A stretch of 64,000 nucleotides of DNA from Staphylococcus simulans (GCF_002994445.1 NZ_MRZJ01000002.1:62001-126000), one strand, 5' to 3'. Positions 19,192 to 30,323 are shown, numbered from the stretch's first letter. A program made the numbers and translations. The notes: generated by a model not told the origin, from the sequence alone.

Positions 19192-19325
19192 CAGGAAAAA
19201 CTAATACAAAATGAATATTTCGGTAAAATTTTAAATTAAAGCGCTTACATAAATAATAGATATTATTAAGTAAAAATATCAGTGAATTTATGAATACTTT
19301 ATAAGCAAGATACAGTCATTTTAAG
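19192..19325. other. Gap upstream of the DUF3147 promoter with a candidate cre site
   Basis: TTAAAGCGCTTACA at 19236-19249 matches the CcpA cre pattern TGWNANCGNTNWCA at all but one position. It lies about 45 bases upstream of the -35 box. Nothing else is recognisable in this AT-rich stretch. Confidence 0.35.
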
Positions 19326-19373
19326 CAAAAAAACAGGAAGCTGTTCATGTCATCCATGAAAACTTCCTGTTTT
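19326..19373 (-). terminator. Terminator of lrgAB
   Basis: On the minus strand AAAACAGGAAG pairs with CTTCCTGTTTT, with an inner TTCATG/CATGAA helix, followed by a T-run. Confidence 0.88.
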
Positions 19374-19431
19374 GTCCTAAGACCATTTGATGCCTCAGGA
19401 CTTTGAATCATAGTAGTAGGAATAAAGGTCG

Positions 19432-20133
19432 TTACACTAGGATTCCGGCTAAGAAAGGTACGACTGCGACTACAATCACACCTACCAACACAACCGCGAT
19501 GCTCGCCATTGATGTTTCGGTTTCTCCTAGTTCTTGTGCTGCAGAAACACCGAGTGTGTGTCCGCTTGTGCCTAATGCTAATCCTCTGGCAATCGGATTA
19601 TCGATATGGAAGAAGCGCAGCAGTTTATTGCCTAGTGCATAAATAATAACTGCGTTGAGTATTACAGCGAGTGAAGTCAATTCTTTCACGCCGCCGATAC
19701 CGTCTGAAACTGGTAAGGCAATTGCAGTTGTTGCGGCTTGCGGCAGCATAGATGCGACGATATCTCCGCCGAACATGAAGAGTTTAGCAACCGCATAGAT
19801 ACCAAATAATGCGACAACTGTACCTAACGCAATACCGCCGAAAATTTTAGCCCAGAATTTCTTGAGGACATCACGTTTTTTATATAACGGAATTGCGAAA
19901 CAAATTGTTGCGGGTTCTAAGAAGAAGTTGATGATGTCGCCGCCGATTTTATAACTTTCATAACTGATGCCTGTGGCTTTTAAGAAGACAATCCCGAACA
20001 CCATACTGACAAACAACGGTGCGAGTAAGAAAAAGCCGTTAGTTTTCTTAAAGAAATATGTTGCGACTAAGAATGGGATCACAGATAACAAGATACCGAA
20101 ATAGGGTGTATTAATACCTAAATGTTCCATCAT
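19432..20133 (-). CDS. lrgB: Antiholin-like protein LrgB
   Basis: A 233-residue membrane protein of the LrgB/CidB family with about seven hydrophobic segments. The family core [22 protein letters not shown] and [17 protein letters not shown] is present. With LrgA it counters CidAB-driven murein hydrolase activity and autolysis; recent work also links the family to pyruvate uptake. It overlaps lrgA by four bases, with GGAGG before the ATG pair. Confidence 0.93.
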   Translation of the reverse strand: MMEHLGINTPYFGILLSVIPFLVATYFFKKTNGFFLLAPLFVSMVFGIVFLKATGISYESYKIGGDIINFFLEPATICFAIPLYKKRDVLKKFWAKIFGGIALGTVVALFGIYAVAKLFMFGGDIVASMLPQAATTAIALPVSDGIGGVKELTSLAVILNAVIIYALGNKLLRFFHIDNPIARGLALGTSGHTLGVSAAQELGETETSMASIAVVLVGVIVVAVVPFLAGILV

Positions 20134-20591
20134 GCATGTTCCTCCGCTACTCTATTGTGACGTTTAACTGAATGTTTTTCAGATTTGCGCGCAAATGGTG
20201 CGCCTTTAACTAATATTTGAGATACAAAGCCTGTACATAACAGTAATAGAATCGTTGAAATAATAATCAATAAGATGATTAGAATCGGGCTTTGGCTTAA
20301 AATACCCAATGAGTTGATTACTGAGATACCTGCGGGTACGAATAAGAAACTGATATTGTTTGTAAGTGCTGTACCGACACTTTCAACTTCACCGAGTTTA
20401 ATGATGCCTGTGGATAATGCGATAAACATCAGTACTAAACCGATTACTGATGCCGGCATTGGAATCGGAATAAAGCTCTCAATGATTTTTGAGATTAATA
20501 AAATTACACTGATGACGAGGACTTGATGTAAAAAGGAATATGTCTTTTGGGCTTTGCTTGTTTGTTTTGCGCCAGTTTTTGATTTTTCCAT
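20130..20591 (-). CDS. lrgA: Antiholin-like protein LrgA
   Basis: A 153-residue holin-like membrane protein with four hydrophobic segments. The LrgA/CidA core is [18 protein letters not shown]. The N- and C-termini are basic. The frame opens at 20612, but GGAGG falls inside that extension, ten bases before the ATG at 20591, which is taken as the start. It lies directly downstream of lytSR, which activates it in S. aureus, and a 20-bp inverted repeat sits just upstream. Confidence 0.92.
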   Translation of the reverse strand: MEKSKTGAKQTSKAQKTYSFLHQVLVISVILLISKIIESFIPIPMPASVIGLVLMFIALSTGIIKLGEVESVGTALTNNISFLFVPAGISVINSLGILSQSPILIILLIIISTILLLLCTGFVSQILVKGAPFARKSEKHSVKRHNRVAEEHA

Positions 20592-20637
20592 AGCATTTCT
20601 GCCTCCGTTCATTTCTATATCTTATCTATAGTTTAGG

Positions 20638-20657
20638 ACACAAACTTTAGTTTGTGT
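20638..20657. promoter_or_regulatory. Inverted repeat upstream of lrgA, possible LytR site
   Basis: ACACAAACT and AGTTTGTGT flank two bases. On the minus strand the repeat contains AAAGTTTGT, which fits the LytTR box pattern [TA][AC][CA]GTTN[AG][TG]. It ends about 46 bases before the lrgA start codon. Confidence 0.5.
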
Positions 20658-20781
20658 GCCTTTTCACGATGAGATGCGAGAAACGGAATGCGAGATGCAT
20701 TAATCTCGAGTTGAGATTCAATCGTTTTGGATGATCTGCACACATCAAAGTGTGAAATGCAGAAAATAAAAGGCGAATAAC

Positions 20782-20823
20782 AAAAAAATCTGTTCACTTC
20801 CACAAAAGCGTGAAGTGAACAGA
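20782..20823 (-). terminator. Terminator of lytSR
   Basis: On the minus strand CTGTTCACTTC pairs with GAAGTGAACAG and is followed by ATTTTTTT. It separates lytSR from lrgAB. Confidence 0.88.
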
Positions 20824-20837
20824 TAGTCACAAATCTA

Positions 20838-21605
20838 TCAGTCTAACCCGATTGCTTGTTTGAAAGCCTTCATATAAGAACGGCTGACTTGTACTTTCAG
20901 CTGATGGGTTAAAGTTACTTGATACGTATAGTTAAACCAATGTTCAATGGTTTGAATATGTGCTTTGTTAATAATGGTAGCGCGGTGGATTCTGATAAAT
21001 TGATGCGAATCCAAGCGTTTTGCGAAATTATTCATAGGTTCGCTGGTTACAAAGTCTTGTTCAGTAGTGTGCAAGGTTGTCTTGCCTGCCTCAACACTTA
21101 ATGCAATGATATCCTTTTGATTCAATACATAAATACGTTCATCCACTTCAATCGGCAAGACACTTGGTGCTTTGTTCGACTGTATTTCTGAGGTAGTGTC
21201 TTGCTGCTGGAATGCTGGTGTATCTGTTCGTTCTGTTGATTTAGGCTGAATTTGTGCAGCAACACGTGCTACTGCCGCATCGATTCTTGCTTGTTCGAAT
21301 GGTTTGAGAATATAGTCAGTCGCATTGAGTTCAAAGGCTCTGACCGCAAAATTGTCATGTGCTGTCGCAAAGATGATATGCGGCGGCTGCTGCATCTTTT
21401 TGATTTTTTCAGCTAAATCCAGTCCGCTTTCATTCATCAGATTAATATCTAAGAAGATGACATCATAGGTATCATAAAGCATTTTTTCTAGTGTTTCTGA
21501 TATAGTTTCTGCTTCTTCTATTTTTTCAAACTGCCCATTTTGTGTGAGCAGATAGTTGAGTTCATTACGCGCTAAAGGTTCATCATCGACGATGAGTGTT
21601 TTCAT
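20838..21605 (-). CDS. lytR: LytTR-family response regulator LytR
   Basis: A 255-residue response regulator. The receiver domain begins [16 protein letters not shown] with the phospho-acceptor Asp in [15 protein letters not shown]. The C-terminal LytTR DNA-binding domain contains [17 protein letters not shown] and ends in [14 protein letters not shown]. The two are joined by a Gln/Thr/Ser-rich linker. It overlaps lytS by four bases, with AAGGAGG inside lytS. It activates lrgAB in S. aureus. Confidence 0.94.
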   Translation of the reverse strand: MKTLIVDDEPLARNELNYLLTQNGQFEKIEEAETISETLEKMLYDTYDVIFLDINLMNESGLDLAEKIKKMQQPPHIIFATAHDNFAVRAFELNATDYILKPFEQARIDAAVARVAAQIQPKSTERTDTPAFQQQDTTSEIQSNKAPSVLPIEVDERIYVLNQKDIIALSVEAGKTTLHTTEQDFVTSEPMNNFAKRLDSHQFIRIHRATIINKAHIQTIEHWFNYTYQVTLTHQLKVQVSRSYMKAFKQAIGLD

Positions 21606-23371
21606 TGCAGCGCACCTCCTTGGTCATGATCAAAATGATAAGGAATATAACAGCTGACAGTTGTTCCTTGATTGTTGGATTGAATCTTGAGTAAAGATGC
21701 TGGGCCGTAAAGACCTGATAACCGCAAGTTTAAGTTTTCTAACGCACTGCCTGTGCCTCCGGATTCAGAGTGTACGATGCCTTTGCCGATATAAGGCAGT
21801 TTATCTTCAGGAATACCTGAACCATTGTCTTTGACTTCTACATAAAGTTGCTGAGCAACAGGTTGTACGGTGACTTGTACTATGTTATCTGCACGCCGGT
21901 TTTTGAATGCATGGCGGATCGCATTTTCAACTAATACTTGAATGATGAAAGGCGGTAATAAAGCATTATGTGCAGATGGATTGATGTCGAAATCAATAGT
22001 GAAGCGGTCAGGGAAGCGTGCTTGTTCTAAGGAAAGATAGGCTTCAACTTGTTGGAGTTCTTTGTCTAGAGTAATGGTATTATTGCGTGCGCCTTGCAAA
22101 TTAGAACGGAAGAATTGGCTGAGCTGCAATAATAATTTACGTGCCTTTTCACTATCGATACGCACTAAAGCAGAAATAGTATTGATCGCATTAAAGAAGA
22201 AATGCGGATTGACTTGTGCTTGCAACGATTTGATTTCTGCGTCTTTCAATAGCTTGCTTTGTGTTTCAGCTTGTCCTAATTCAAGCTGGCTTGAAAAGAT
22301 ATTCGCAAGTCCGGTCGCAAGCTGCTTTTCCACGAAGGTCAGTCTGTGTGCATCGGTAAAATAGAGTTTTAAAGTACCGACAACTTTATTTTGAATATGC
22401 AGCGGAATAACGATTGCTGCTTCTAACGGACAATTCGGATGGTGACAGCCGATTTCTGCTTTGGAATGAGCTTCTTTAATTTGCCCGCTTTGAATAACTG
22501 CTTTAGATAAATCCGTCAGAATCTCTTTTTGCGGTACATGATGATCACTTGCGGCACCGACATGCGCTAAAATATCTTGTCGGTTAGTAATCGCTACGGC
22601 AGACACTTGCATCAAGTCTTTAATGATCTGTGCTGCTTTGAAAGCCGAAGACTCAGTCAGTCCCTCCCTGAAATAAGGTAAAGTCTCATTGGCAATTTGT
22701 AAAACCTCATGCGTTTGTACACCGCGCATTTGTTCTTCTTGTTTGATAGTCGTAATGATAATTGATAAGAAGATGGCAGTTCCGATACTGTTGATTAAAA
22801 TCATCGGAATCGCAATAAAGCTGACAAGCGACCAAGCATGTGCTGTTTGTTCTGAGAAGATTAAGATACATGCCATTTGAATGACTTCTAAAGTCGCACC
22901 GATTGCTATACCTATTAAGATAGGAGGATATCGGCGTACTTTTAAATAATAGCGGCCGACGTAGCCTGAGACCAATGCGATTAATAAGGAAGAAATAAAA
23001 TAAGTAAATGCATTGGCACCGCCGATATAAAAACGGTAAATACCTGAAATAGTACCTACAATCAGTGCGACAAAAGGTCCGCCGACTAATCCGGAAACAC
23101 CGATGGTCAACACACGTGTATTAGCAAGAGAAGTATCAGGAGCTAAATGTGTGTACAGCTGTCCGGATAATATTTGAGAGTCTCTGATAACGACACCGGT
23201 CACATTGGATAACAGTGCAAAGATGACGAACATCAGTGTTAATTGCCACTTGGCACGCCAAGTTTCCCGCTGATGCATCAGTTGTTTGAAGTAATTGAAG
23301 TTCATCAAGATATATGCAAGGACAATAATCAATCCGACGCGTTCCAGCAGAAGCATAAATAAGTTTAACAA
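21602..23371 (-). CDS. lytS: Sensor histidine kinase LytS
   Basis: A 589-residue sensor kinase. It has the N-terminal 5TM-5TMR_LYT membrane domain, a GAF domain (about residues 230-370), the His_kinase region with the phospho-acceptor His in [15 protein letters not shown], and an HATPase with NAIRHAF and DNGSGIP. The frame opens at a GTG at 23380, but AGGTGA precedes a TTG at 23371. That start aligns with S. aureus LytS, five residues before [10 protein letters not shown]. It senses membrane potential changes in S. aureus. Confidence 0.93.
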   Translation of the reverse strand: MLNLFMLLLERVGLIIVLAYILMNFNYFKQLMHQRETWRAKWQLTLMFVIFALLSNVTGVVIRDSQILSGQLYTHLAPDTSLANTRVLTIGVSGLVGGPFVALIVGTISGIYRFYIGGANAFTYFISSLLIALVSGYVGRYYLKVRRYPPILIGIAIGATLEVIQMACILIFSEQTAHAWSLVSFIAIPMILINSIGTAIFLSIIITTIKQEEQMRGVQTHEVLQIANETLPYFREGLTESSAFKAAQIIKDLMQVSAVAITNRQDILAHVGAASDHHVPQKEILTDLSKAVIQSGQIKEAHSKAEIGCHHPNCPLEAAIVIPLHIQNKVVGTLKLYFTDAHRLTFVEKQLATGLANIFSSQLELGQAETQSKLLKDAEIKSLQAQVNPHFFFNAINTISALVRIDSEKARKLLLQLSQFFRSNLQGARNNTITLDKELQQVEAYLSLEQARFPDRFTIDFDINPSAHNALLPPFIIQVLVENAIRHAFKNRRADNIVQVTVQPVAQQLYVEVKDNGSGIPEDKLPYIGKGIVHSESGGTGSALENLNLRLSGLYGPASLLKIQSNNQGTTVSCYIPYHFDHDQGGALQ

Positions 23372-23613
23372 TAGAATCACCTGTATTGATTGAATTTTGT
23401 GATAACAACTAAAAAATAATAATCATTTATACTATCGATGTAAAATAACACATATAAATATCTTGAACGATATGTAATTATAGAATTTGAGTCAAATTTG
23501 GTGTAAGATATTTCATATATTGAAAATGATAGATTTGGTTTATATTGCTATTGTAGCATAAGCCAAGTCTCTATTTTTTTCATTTTTTTGCAGGGGTATA
23601 GGAGGAATTTAAT

Positions 23614-25008
23614 ATGACAGCAACAAGAGCTTTCAAGGGCGACAACAGATTGTTGTTAGGTATTATTCTTGGTGTTATCACATTCTGGCTGTTTGCACAG
23701 TCAGTATTGAACATTGTGCCGACACTTCAAGAATCCTTTAATACGAATGCAGGAATCATTAATACTGCGGTCAGCTTGACTGCATTATTCTCCGGTTTAT
23801 TTGTTGTGGGTGCCGGAAGTATTGCAGATAAAGTAGGGCGCGTAAAGATGACATATATCGGATTAACACTCAGTGTTGTGGGTTCACTGTTAATCATTGT
23901 ATCCGATTTTTCAGCTTTACTGATTCTCGGCCGTATTATTCAAGGCTTTTCTGCAGCATGTATTATGCCTGCTACTTTAGCCATTGTTAATGAATATTAT
24001 CAAGGCAAAGACAGACAAAGAGCATTAAGTTACTGGTCAATCGGATCATGGGGTGGTTCAGGTATCTGTTCTTACTTTGGCGGATTGATGTCAACATTCG
24101 TAGGTTGGCGCTGGATTTTCATTATTTCAATTATTGCCGCATTGCTGGCAATGATTTTAATACGCCACACACCTGAAACAAAAGCTTCAGCGGATAGTGA
24201 TGTGCAAAAACATAAACTAGACGTTGTCGGTTTAATTGTATTAGCGATTATGATGTTAAGTTTAAACGTGATTATTACACAAACATCTAACTTCGGGTTC
24301 TTATCACCGATTATTTTAAGCTTAGCAGTTGTGTTTATTATTGCAGTGATATTCTTTGTAATTTATGAACAAAAACTACATAACCCATTAATCGACTTTA
24401 GATTATTTAAACACAAAGCTTATTCTGGTGCGGTGATTTCAAACTTCGCACTTAATGCGGTGGCAGGAACATTGATTGTCGCAAATACGTATTTCCAACA
24501 AGGCTTAGGCTTTACTTCTAACCAATCAGGAATGATGAGTATTACGTACTTAGTTACCGTATTGCTGATGATTCGTGTTGGGGAGAAAATCATGCAGAAA
24601 CTCGGTGCGAAACGACCGATGATGTTTGGGGCCTTATTAAACGCATTAGGTATGCTGCTGATTGCTTTAACATTCTTGCCGACGGGCATTTATGTTGTAT
24701 CAAGTGTTATCGGCTATCTATTATTCGGTCTTGGTTTAGGTATGTATGCGACACCATCTACAGACACAGCAGTGTCTACAGCACCTGACAATAAAGTAGG
24801 TGCAGCATCAGGTATATACAAAATGGCATCATCATTAGGTAATGCCTTTGGTATCGCCATCTCAGGTACGATTTACACAGTAGTTTCTCATAGTGTGAAC
24901 TTGCAAGTAGGTGCTATGGCAGGAATCGGGTTTAATATCTTGCTCGGCATTATTGCTTGTATCACAGTGTGGATTTTAGTTCCGAAATCAACGGGAGATA
25001 CTTACTAA
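23614..25008 (+). CDS. norB: Multidrug efflux MFS transporter NorB
   Basis: A 464-residue, 14-helix DHA2 exporter. It closely follows S. aureus NorB throughout, for example ITFWLFAQSVLNIVPTLQ, DRQRALSYWSIGSWGGSG and LFGLGLGMYATPSTDTAV. NorB exports quinolones and other amphiphiles by proton antiport. AGGAGG is about nine bases before the ATG. The upstream 240 bases have no clear consensus promoter. A two-way terminator separates it from flp. Confidence 0.88.
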   Translation: MTATRAFKGDNRLLLGIILGVITFWLFAQSVLNIVPTLQESFNTNAGIINTAVSLTALFSGLFVVGAGSIADKVGRVKMTYIGLTLSVVGSLLIIVSDFSALLILGRIIQGFSAACIMPATLAIVNEYYQGKDRQRALSYWSIGSWGGSGICSYFGGLMSTFVGWRWIFIISIIAALLAMILIRHTPETKASADSDVQKHKLDVVGLIVLAIMMLSLNVIITQTSNFGFLSPIILSLAVVFIIAVIFFVIYEQKLHNPLIDFRLFKHKAYSGAVISNFALNAVAGTLIVANTYFQQGLGFTSNQSGMMSITYLVTVLLMIRVGEKIMQKLGAKRPMMFGALLNALGMLLIALTFLPTGIYVVSSVIGYLLFGLGLGMYATPSTDTAVSTAPDNKVGAASGIYKMASSLGNAFGIAISGTIYTVVSHSVNLQVGAMAGIGFNILLGIIACITVWILVPKSTGDTY

Positions 25009-25051
25009 CAAGAAGATTAAACGTTCCACGCAAAAAGCAATAACGAAAATT

Positions 25052-25120
25052 AAAAAAGCGCAGTACCGTTAGATAGGTTTATGAGGGAAACTTATCCATT
25101 CGGTACTGCGTTTTTATTTT
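25052..25120. terminator. Bidirectional terminator between norB and flp
   Basis: CGCAGTACCG (25059-25068) pairs with CGGTACTGCG (25101-25110), with an A-run on the left, a T-run on the right and a further inner helix. Confidence 0.88.
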
Positions 25121-26622
25121 GCTTTTGGTTTGAAATACAACAATTGAATCAGACAGATTAAGCCTGTAGTCAAAGCAAGATTGCCAAACATCATGACCGC
25201 AATTAATACAGCAGGGAAGCTGTCGAGTGCTTCTTGCCATTGGGTGTGCGGTGCAATCATTGATGGTAACTGCCATATTTCATAGACCACAGCAGCTGCG
25301 ATTATCAGAATTATTATCAGCATCCATTTTTTCAACCATGGACCAAATGGTCTTTTGACAAGCTGTTGATGCATACGTTGGATAAAGATAACGCTGGATA
25401 CTGCAAATAATACCAATATTAATAATAATCCAGCACTCAGCCACTCAGCATGATGATACAAAGTATGGTTGAAAGCAGAGATGTTTTTATAATGTTCAAT
25501 CTGATAGATTAAGTTTTCTGCTAACTCAGGCAGATGCGGTGCATTCAAATTCGCCAGCAGAATCACCGCATTCTTATCTTTTGTATCCAGGACAATCATG
25601 GATGAATAGTTAGGCAGTGTACCAGGATGCAGTACTTGATGCTGCGTATTATCTATAAACCAGCCTGCACCATAACCTTGTTTTGGTGATTGATCAGGTA
25701 CATCCGTGAAAGCTTTATGTGATTGTGCAATAATATCAGCATTTGCTTTTGAAGGCTGCAGATTCATTTGGACAAACGGTAATAAATCATTCGTACTGCT
25801 GATTAGATACGCAGCTGGTGTATCGCCTTTAAAGTAGGGCGGATTATCTGCTTTGTTTTGGTGGTCTTCATAAACATAGCCTTGTGCAACAGTCCCTTTA
25901 TCTTTATCTGTTTTAAAGAAGGAGTGCTGCATATGAAGCGGTGTTAAAAAGTGCTGATGCATGTAGTCTTCGTAAGATTGACCGGTTGCTTTTTCTATAA
26001 CTAAGCCTAAAATATTATAATTGTTGTTTGCGTAGTTGAACGTTTCACCCGGGGCACTTTGCAATTCAGCATGATTCAAACTTTTGACACGTCCGGTTAA
26101 ATTATCACGTGACTTTGGCACTTCGCCTTCTTGGTCATCTGACAACTGGTCATCAATCCCGCTTGTTTGTGCCAGCAGCATCTTTAAAGTAACAGCTTTC
26201 TTTTGTCCTTGATATGTAAAGTGCAGCCAAGGAATATAGTCAGATACAGGCGCATCCAATTTGAGTTTGCCTTGTTTCGCCAACTCTAAAACAGCTAAGC
26301 CAGTAAAGGCTTTTGTATTTGAAGCAATTTCATAACGAGTATCGGCATCTGCTTTGATTTTCTTAGAAATATCTGCCTCACCGTAACCTTTGTTTAATAT
26401 AACGTGCTGATGATGTACCAATGCGGCACTCATGCCTGGGATATGATCGGCTTTCATCACTTTTTCAATCCGCTGATCGACAGATTGATGCAGCGAATGG
26501 TGCAATGCTTGTTTTGTTGAATCGTGTGTGTAGTGCAGCACAACACGATAGCTGGCAAATAAGAACATCAAGGTCAGAACAATAAGCAGCAGAGAATATA
26601 AGGATGCAGGTTTAATTTTCAC
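25114..26622 (-). CDS. flp: FmtA-like serine hydrolase (beta-lactamase family), Flp
   Basis: A 502-residue membrane-anchored beta-lactamase/PBP-fold protein. It has an N-terminal membrane anchor, the active-site motif SNTK (S-x-x-K), YANNN as the second motif, HPGTL as the third, and two or three C-terminal membrane segments. The order and length match S. aureus Flp (FmtA-like protein). Family relatives act on D-Ala esters or cell-wall peptides, but the substrate here is unproven. The start is GTG at 26622 with GGAG nine bases before it. Confidence 0.82.
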   Translation of the reverse strand: MKIKPASLYSLLLIVLTLMFLFASYRVVLHYTHDSTKQALHHSLHQSVDQRIEKVMKADHIPGMSAALVHHQHVILNKGYGEADISKKIKADADTRYEIASNTKAFTGLAVLELAKQGKLKLDAPVSDYIPWLHFTYQGQKKAVTLKMLLAQTSGIDDQLSDDQEGEVPKSRDNLTGRVKSLNHAELQSAPGETFNYANNNYNILGLVIEKATGQSYEDYMHQHFLTPLHMQHSFFKTDKDKGTVAQGYVYEDHQNKADNPPYFKGDTPAAYLISSTNDLLPFVQMNLQPSKANADIIAQSHKAFTDVPDQSPKQGYGAGWFIDNTQHQVLHPGTLPNYSSMIVLDTKDKNAVILLANLNAPHLPELAENLIYQIEHYKNISAFNHTLYHHAEWLSAGLLLILVLFAVSSVIFIQRMHQQLVKRPFGPWLKKWMLIIILIIAAAVVYEIWQLPSMIAPHTQWQEALDSFPAVLIAVMMFGNLALTTGLICLIQLLYFKPKAK

Positions 26623-26651
26623 ATGACAGGACTCCAGTCGATTTTTTTATT

Positions 26652-26660
26652 ATTATAGCA
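26652..26660 (-). promoter_or_regulatory. Extended -10 promoter of flp
   Basis: TGCTATAAT on the minus strand, about 30 bases before the GTG start. No clear -35 box. Confidence 0.5.
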
Positions 26661-26819
26661 CGTCTTTTCTGCTTTATTATGGAACAAATTTCACATCAGG
26701 TGTTGCGAAATATGATAATTCTATGATTTTTGAGTGTTGAGACTATACTTTTCATTAAAAGAGGAGTATATTCTGTTCATTCGAGTAATAAATTTTAGTG
26801 AGTTTAGAGGTCTTGGCAC

Positions 26820-28650
26820 ATGAGAATCAAACAATTAAAACAATTGTTAATCGGAGAACCTAAACGTAACAGAGAGTTATCCAGCGAAAAAATCAGCAAG
26901 GTTAAAGCATTAGCGATTTTATCTTCTGATGCTTTATCATCTGTTGCTTATGGTCCGGAACAAATCTTATTGACATTGACTGCATTGAGTTTAGCCGCGT
27001 CATGGTACACATTGCCGATTACGCTAGGTATACTCGTCTTGTTGATAGCTTTGGTCTTGTCATACAGACAAATCATTTATGCATATCCGCGCGGGAGGCG
27101 GGGCTTATACTGTAACGAAACATAATCTGGGTGAAAAGCTGTCTTTATTAGCAGGCGGTGCATTGCTTGTAGATTACACTTTAACCGTAGCGGTTAGTAT
27201 TTCTTCAGGGGCTGATGCTTTTATCGCAGCCTTTCCTGTTTTATATCATCATAAAGTACTCATTGCTTGTCTGCTTGTAGCAGTAATATTAATTTTGAAT
27301 TTGCGAGGACTTACAGATTCAGCGGCAGTATTGGCTTACCCGGTCTACTTATTTATCTTCGGTATGATAATAGTCATCGGTATCGGTACTTTTAAAGTAG
27401 CAACCGGTCAAGCAGCACCGCATATCCATGCACAAGCAGGCACTATGGTTTCAGGTGTCACAGTCTTTTTATTGCTACGTGCATTTTCATCAGGGGCTTC
27501 ATCATTAACAGGTATCGAAGCGATTTCTAATGCGGTAATGAGTTTCAAATCACCTGCACCGAAAAATGCGGTGAAAACATTGATTGCGATGGGCACTATT
27601 TTAGCCTTGATGTTGGTCGGCATCGTCGGCTTATCTTATTGGTATGGTATTGTACCGAAAGTGCAAACCACTGTATTATCGCAACTTGCAATGCATGTAC
27701 TTGGACAAAATGCGGCCTTTTACTTTATCCAAGCAACAACTGTGTTGATTTTAATCTTAGCTGCCAATACCGGCTTTACCGCATTTCCAATGCTTGCGGC
27801 GAATATGGCACAAGATAAATACATGCCGCATATGTTCACTGTACGCGGTGACCGTCTAGGTTATTCTAATTCGATGATTATTTTAGGCAGTATTGCGATT
27901 ATTTTAATCATCGTCTTTAAAGGACAGACTGAAAGTTTAATCCCATTATATGCGACGGGGGTATTTATTCCGTTTACACTTGCACAATACGGTATGGTAG
28001 TTAAATGGGTGAAAACACGTCCGAAAGGCTGGTTGTTCAAATTATCCGCAAACGCCATCGGAGGTACGATTACGTTATTAGTCTTTATGATTTTCTTAAT
28101 CACGAAATTTGCGCAAGTATGGCCGATATTGATCTTCTTGCCTTTAGTAGTGGTCGGATTATTGCGCATTCGTATGCACTATCGCGATATTGCTGATCAA
28201 TTAAGTACGGTGCACTTCTTTAATGAATTAGAACATGTGGATAAAAACTTAGCTTTGATTCCAGTCAGTTCTGTATCTTCAATCGTAGATAAATCGATTG
28301 CTTATGCACAAATGACATCTGATCATATTATTGCGGTGCATGTTTCATTTAACCAAGAGCAAGATAAAGCCATGCAGGCCAAATGGGAACAACGTTATCC
28401 GGATATTCGTTTAGTCATGCTGCATTCAGAGTACCGCAGTGTAGTTAAACCGTTAGCGCGCTTTATTGATAAAATCCGCAGTAAAGCAGAGAATGACCAC
28501 TTTGTTATCACTGTTATCGTGCCGCAATTTATCACTAACAAAACTTGGCAGAACTTGCTTCATAACCAAACCGGTGTATTATTGCGTTGGACATTGTTCT
28601 ATCAAAAGAACTGTATCTTAGCGATGATTCCATTGAAATTAACTAAATAG
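26820..28650 (+). pseudogene. kimA: KimA potassium importer gene with a one-base insertion
   Basis: Two overlapping frames together encode a 609-residue KimA (YdaO-type APC potassium/proton symporter). The first frame ends after about 91 correct residues (LSYRQIIYAYPRG). The second begins in the conserved RGGGAYTVTK motif and runs to the end, including the C-terminal cytoplasmic domain. Removing one G from the GGG at 27093-27095 restores the frame. Either the gene is inactive or the base is a sequence error. KimA normally imports potassium with high affinity and is inhibited by c-di-AMP. I see no c-di-AMP riboswitch upstream. Confidence 0.85.
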
Positions 28651-28656
28651 ATTTAA

Positions 28657-28691
28657 CAAAAAACCAGAGACGCTTTTGTCTCTGGCTTTTT
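28657..28691. terminator. Bidirectional terminator between kimA and the CycA-type gene
   Basis: CCAGAGAC pairs with GTCTCTGG, flanked by AAAAAA and TTTTT. Confidence 0.85.
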
Positions 28692-28698
28692 CATACAC

Positions 28699-30099
28699 TT
28701 ATTCATCCGCGCTCGATTGTTTTTCGCCGCGTATTTTAGCAACATTGGCATGTGCATTGTTTTTATATTTTTGATAGAAAATAATGACGATAATAAACCA
28801 AATCGGTGAGACGAACAACGCGTTTCTTGTCTCTTCTGTAAATAATAATAAGATATATGCGAAGATAAAGAATGCGAGTACGACCATACCTGCATAAGGT
28901 CCGCCTGGCAATTTAAAGTCATTGTTTTTATGTTCCTTCTTATTCTTAAAGGCATAAATGATATATGAAATGATGATCAGCGTCCAAACAAATAAATACA
29001 GCACGGTTGAAAGTGTTGTGACATAGATGAACAGCTGTACTGCGTTCGGGAAAATATAGTTTAATAAAGCCGCAAACAATAATAAGAATGATGATATTAA
29101 CATTGAGATATGCGGTACACCATGACTATTGACTTTGCCTAAGGCTTTTGGTCCTAATCCCTGTTCCGCTAAACCGAATAGAATGCGGCTGTTAGAGTAA
29201 ATACCGCTGTTCGTTGCGGATGCCGCTGCAGTAATAACCACAAAGTTGACTAAGCTGGCCGCAAATGGAATCCCGATTAATCCGAATACTTTTACGAATG
29301 GACTTGAGTTTTCGCTTAATGTATTCCAAGGTACTACAGACGTAATGATAATCAATGAACCGACATAGAATAATAAAATACGTACAGGTACATTATTAAT
29401 CGCTTTCGGAATAGTTTTTTCACGGTCTTTTGTTTCACCAGCAGTAACGCCGATCAGCTCAATACCGATAAATGAATAAATCGCCATTTGGAAAGCCATT
29501 AGGAATCCGAACGCACCATGAGGGAAGAGTCCGCCATGTGCGACTAGGTTTGAGAATCCTGCGTGTCCATGTTCTGTTTTCGCTGACATAAAGATTAAGA
29601 CAAGTCCCACCACAATCAGTGCGATAATTGTGATAATTTTAATCAACGCAAACCAGAATTCCAGCTCTCCGAATAATTTCGCACCCAACATATTAAATGA
29701 AATCAATACCAATACTACAAAGAGTACAGATATCCAGTTCGGCAGCTGCGGCAGCCAAAAGGCTATGTATTGGCCAATTGCTGTCAAATCAGACATGCTT
29801 GAAGCTATCCAACAGAACCAGTAAGTCCAGCCGATCACAAAGCCGCCGAACGGACCTAGGTATTCATTGGCAATATCTACAAATGAGTTGAATCGTGTAT
29901 TGCTGAGTAAAAGTTCTCCAAGTCCGCGCATAAACGCAAATAAAAACATACCAATGATGATATAAGCGATAAAGATACTCGGACCTGTTAATTTAATTGT
30001 TTGGCCAGATCCTAAAAAGAGACCTGTGCCAATTGCCCCGCCAATAGCTATTAATTGTATATGTCTATTGCTGAGGTCTTTTTGTAATTTCTGTCCCAA
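28699..30099 (-). CDS. Amino-acid permease, CycA-type (D-alanine/D-serine/glycine)
   Basis: A 466-residue APC/AAT-family symporter with twelve membrane segments. The N-terminus RHIQLIAIGGAIGTGLFLGSG and the sequence AIYSFIGIELIGVTAGE are typical of the AAT group, and the overall pattern is closest to CycA/AapA permeases for D-alanine, D-serine and glycine. Substrate assignment is by family only. The start is TTG at 30099, with AAAGGGTG nine bases before it. It ends at a terminator shared with kimA. Confidence 0.8.
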   Translation of the reverse strand: MGQKLQKDLSNRHIQLIAIGGAIGTGLFLGSGQTIKLTGPSIFIAYIIIGMFLFAFMRGLGELLLSNTRFNSFVDIANEYLGPFGGFVIGWTYWFCWIASSMSDLTAIGQYIAFWLPQLPNWISVLFVVLVLISFNMLGAKLFGELEFWFALIKIITIIALIVVGLVLIFMSAKTEHGHAGFSNLVAHGGLFPHGAFGFLMAFQMAIYSFIGIELIGVTAGETKDREKTIPKAINNVPVRILLFYVGSLIIITSVVPWNTLSENSSPFVKVFGLIGIPFAASLVNFVVITAAASATNSGIYSNSRILFGLAEQGLGPKALGKVNSHGVPHISMLISSFLLLFAALLNYIFPNAVQLFIYVTTLSTVLYLFVWTLIIISYIIYAFKNKKEHKNNDFKLPGGPYAGMVVLAFFIFAYILLLFTEETRNALFVSPIWFIIVIIFYQKYKNNAHANVAKIRGEKQSSADE

Positions 30100-30323
30100 A
30101 GTTTTGACACCCTTTCAGATTTATATGTGACAAAGGGGTTGACGTTAAATGATGTTACTTATGATAAAGAAAATTTTAGGACATTGCAATTGTTAATGTA
30201 TAACTATAAGAAACTTTAATAAAGAATATAATTTAAATGAATCAAACAATTTTGTTAATGCTCATATAAATAGGGTAATAGGTAATTTGAGTGATTATTA
30301 CATTATACAAATTAAATGTAGTA

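Noticed and set aside
27079..27125. Programmed ribosomal frameshift in kimA
   Set aside because: Restoring the frame needs skipping of one base, and there is no slippery site or rare-codon stop of the known +1 type at GGGAGG. A mutation or sequence error is simpler.
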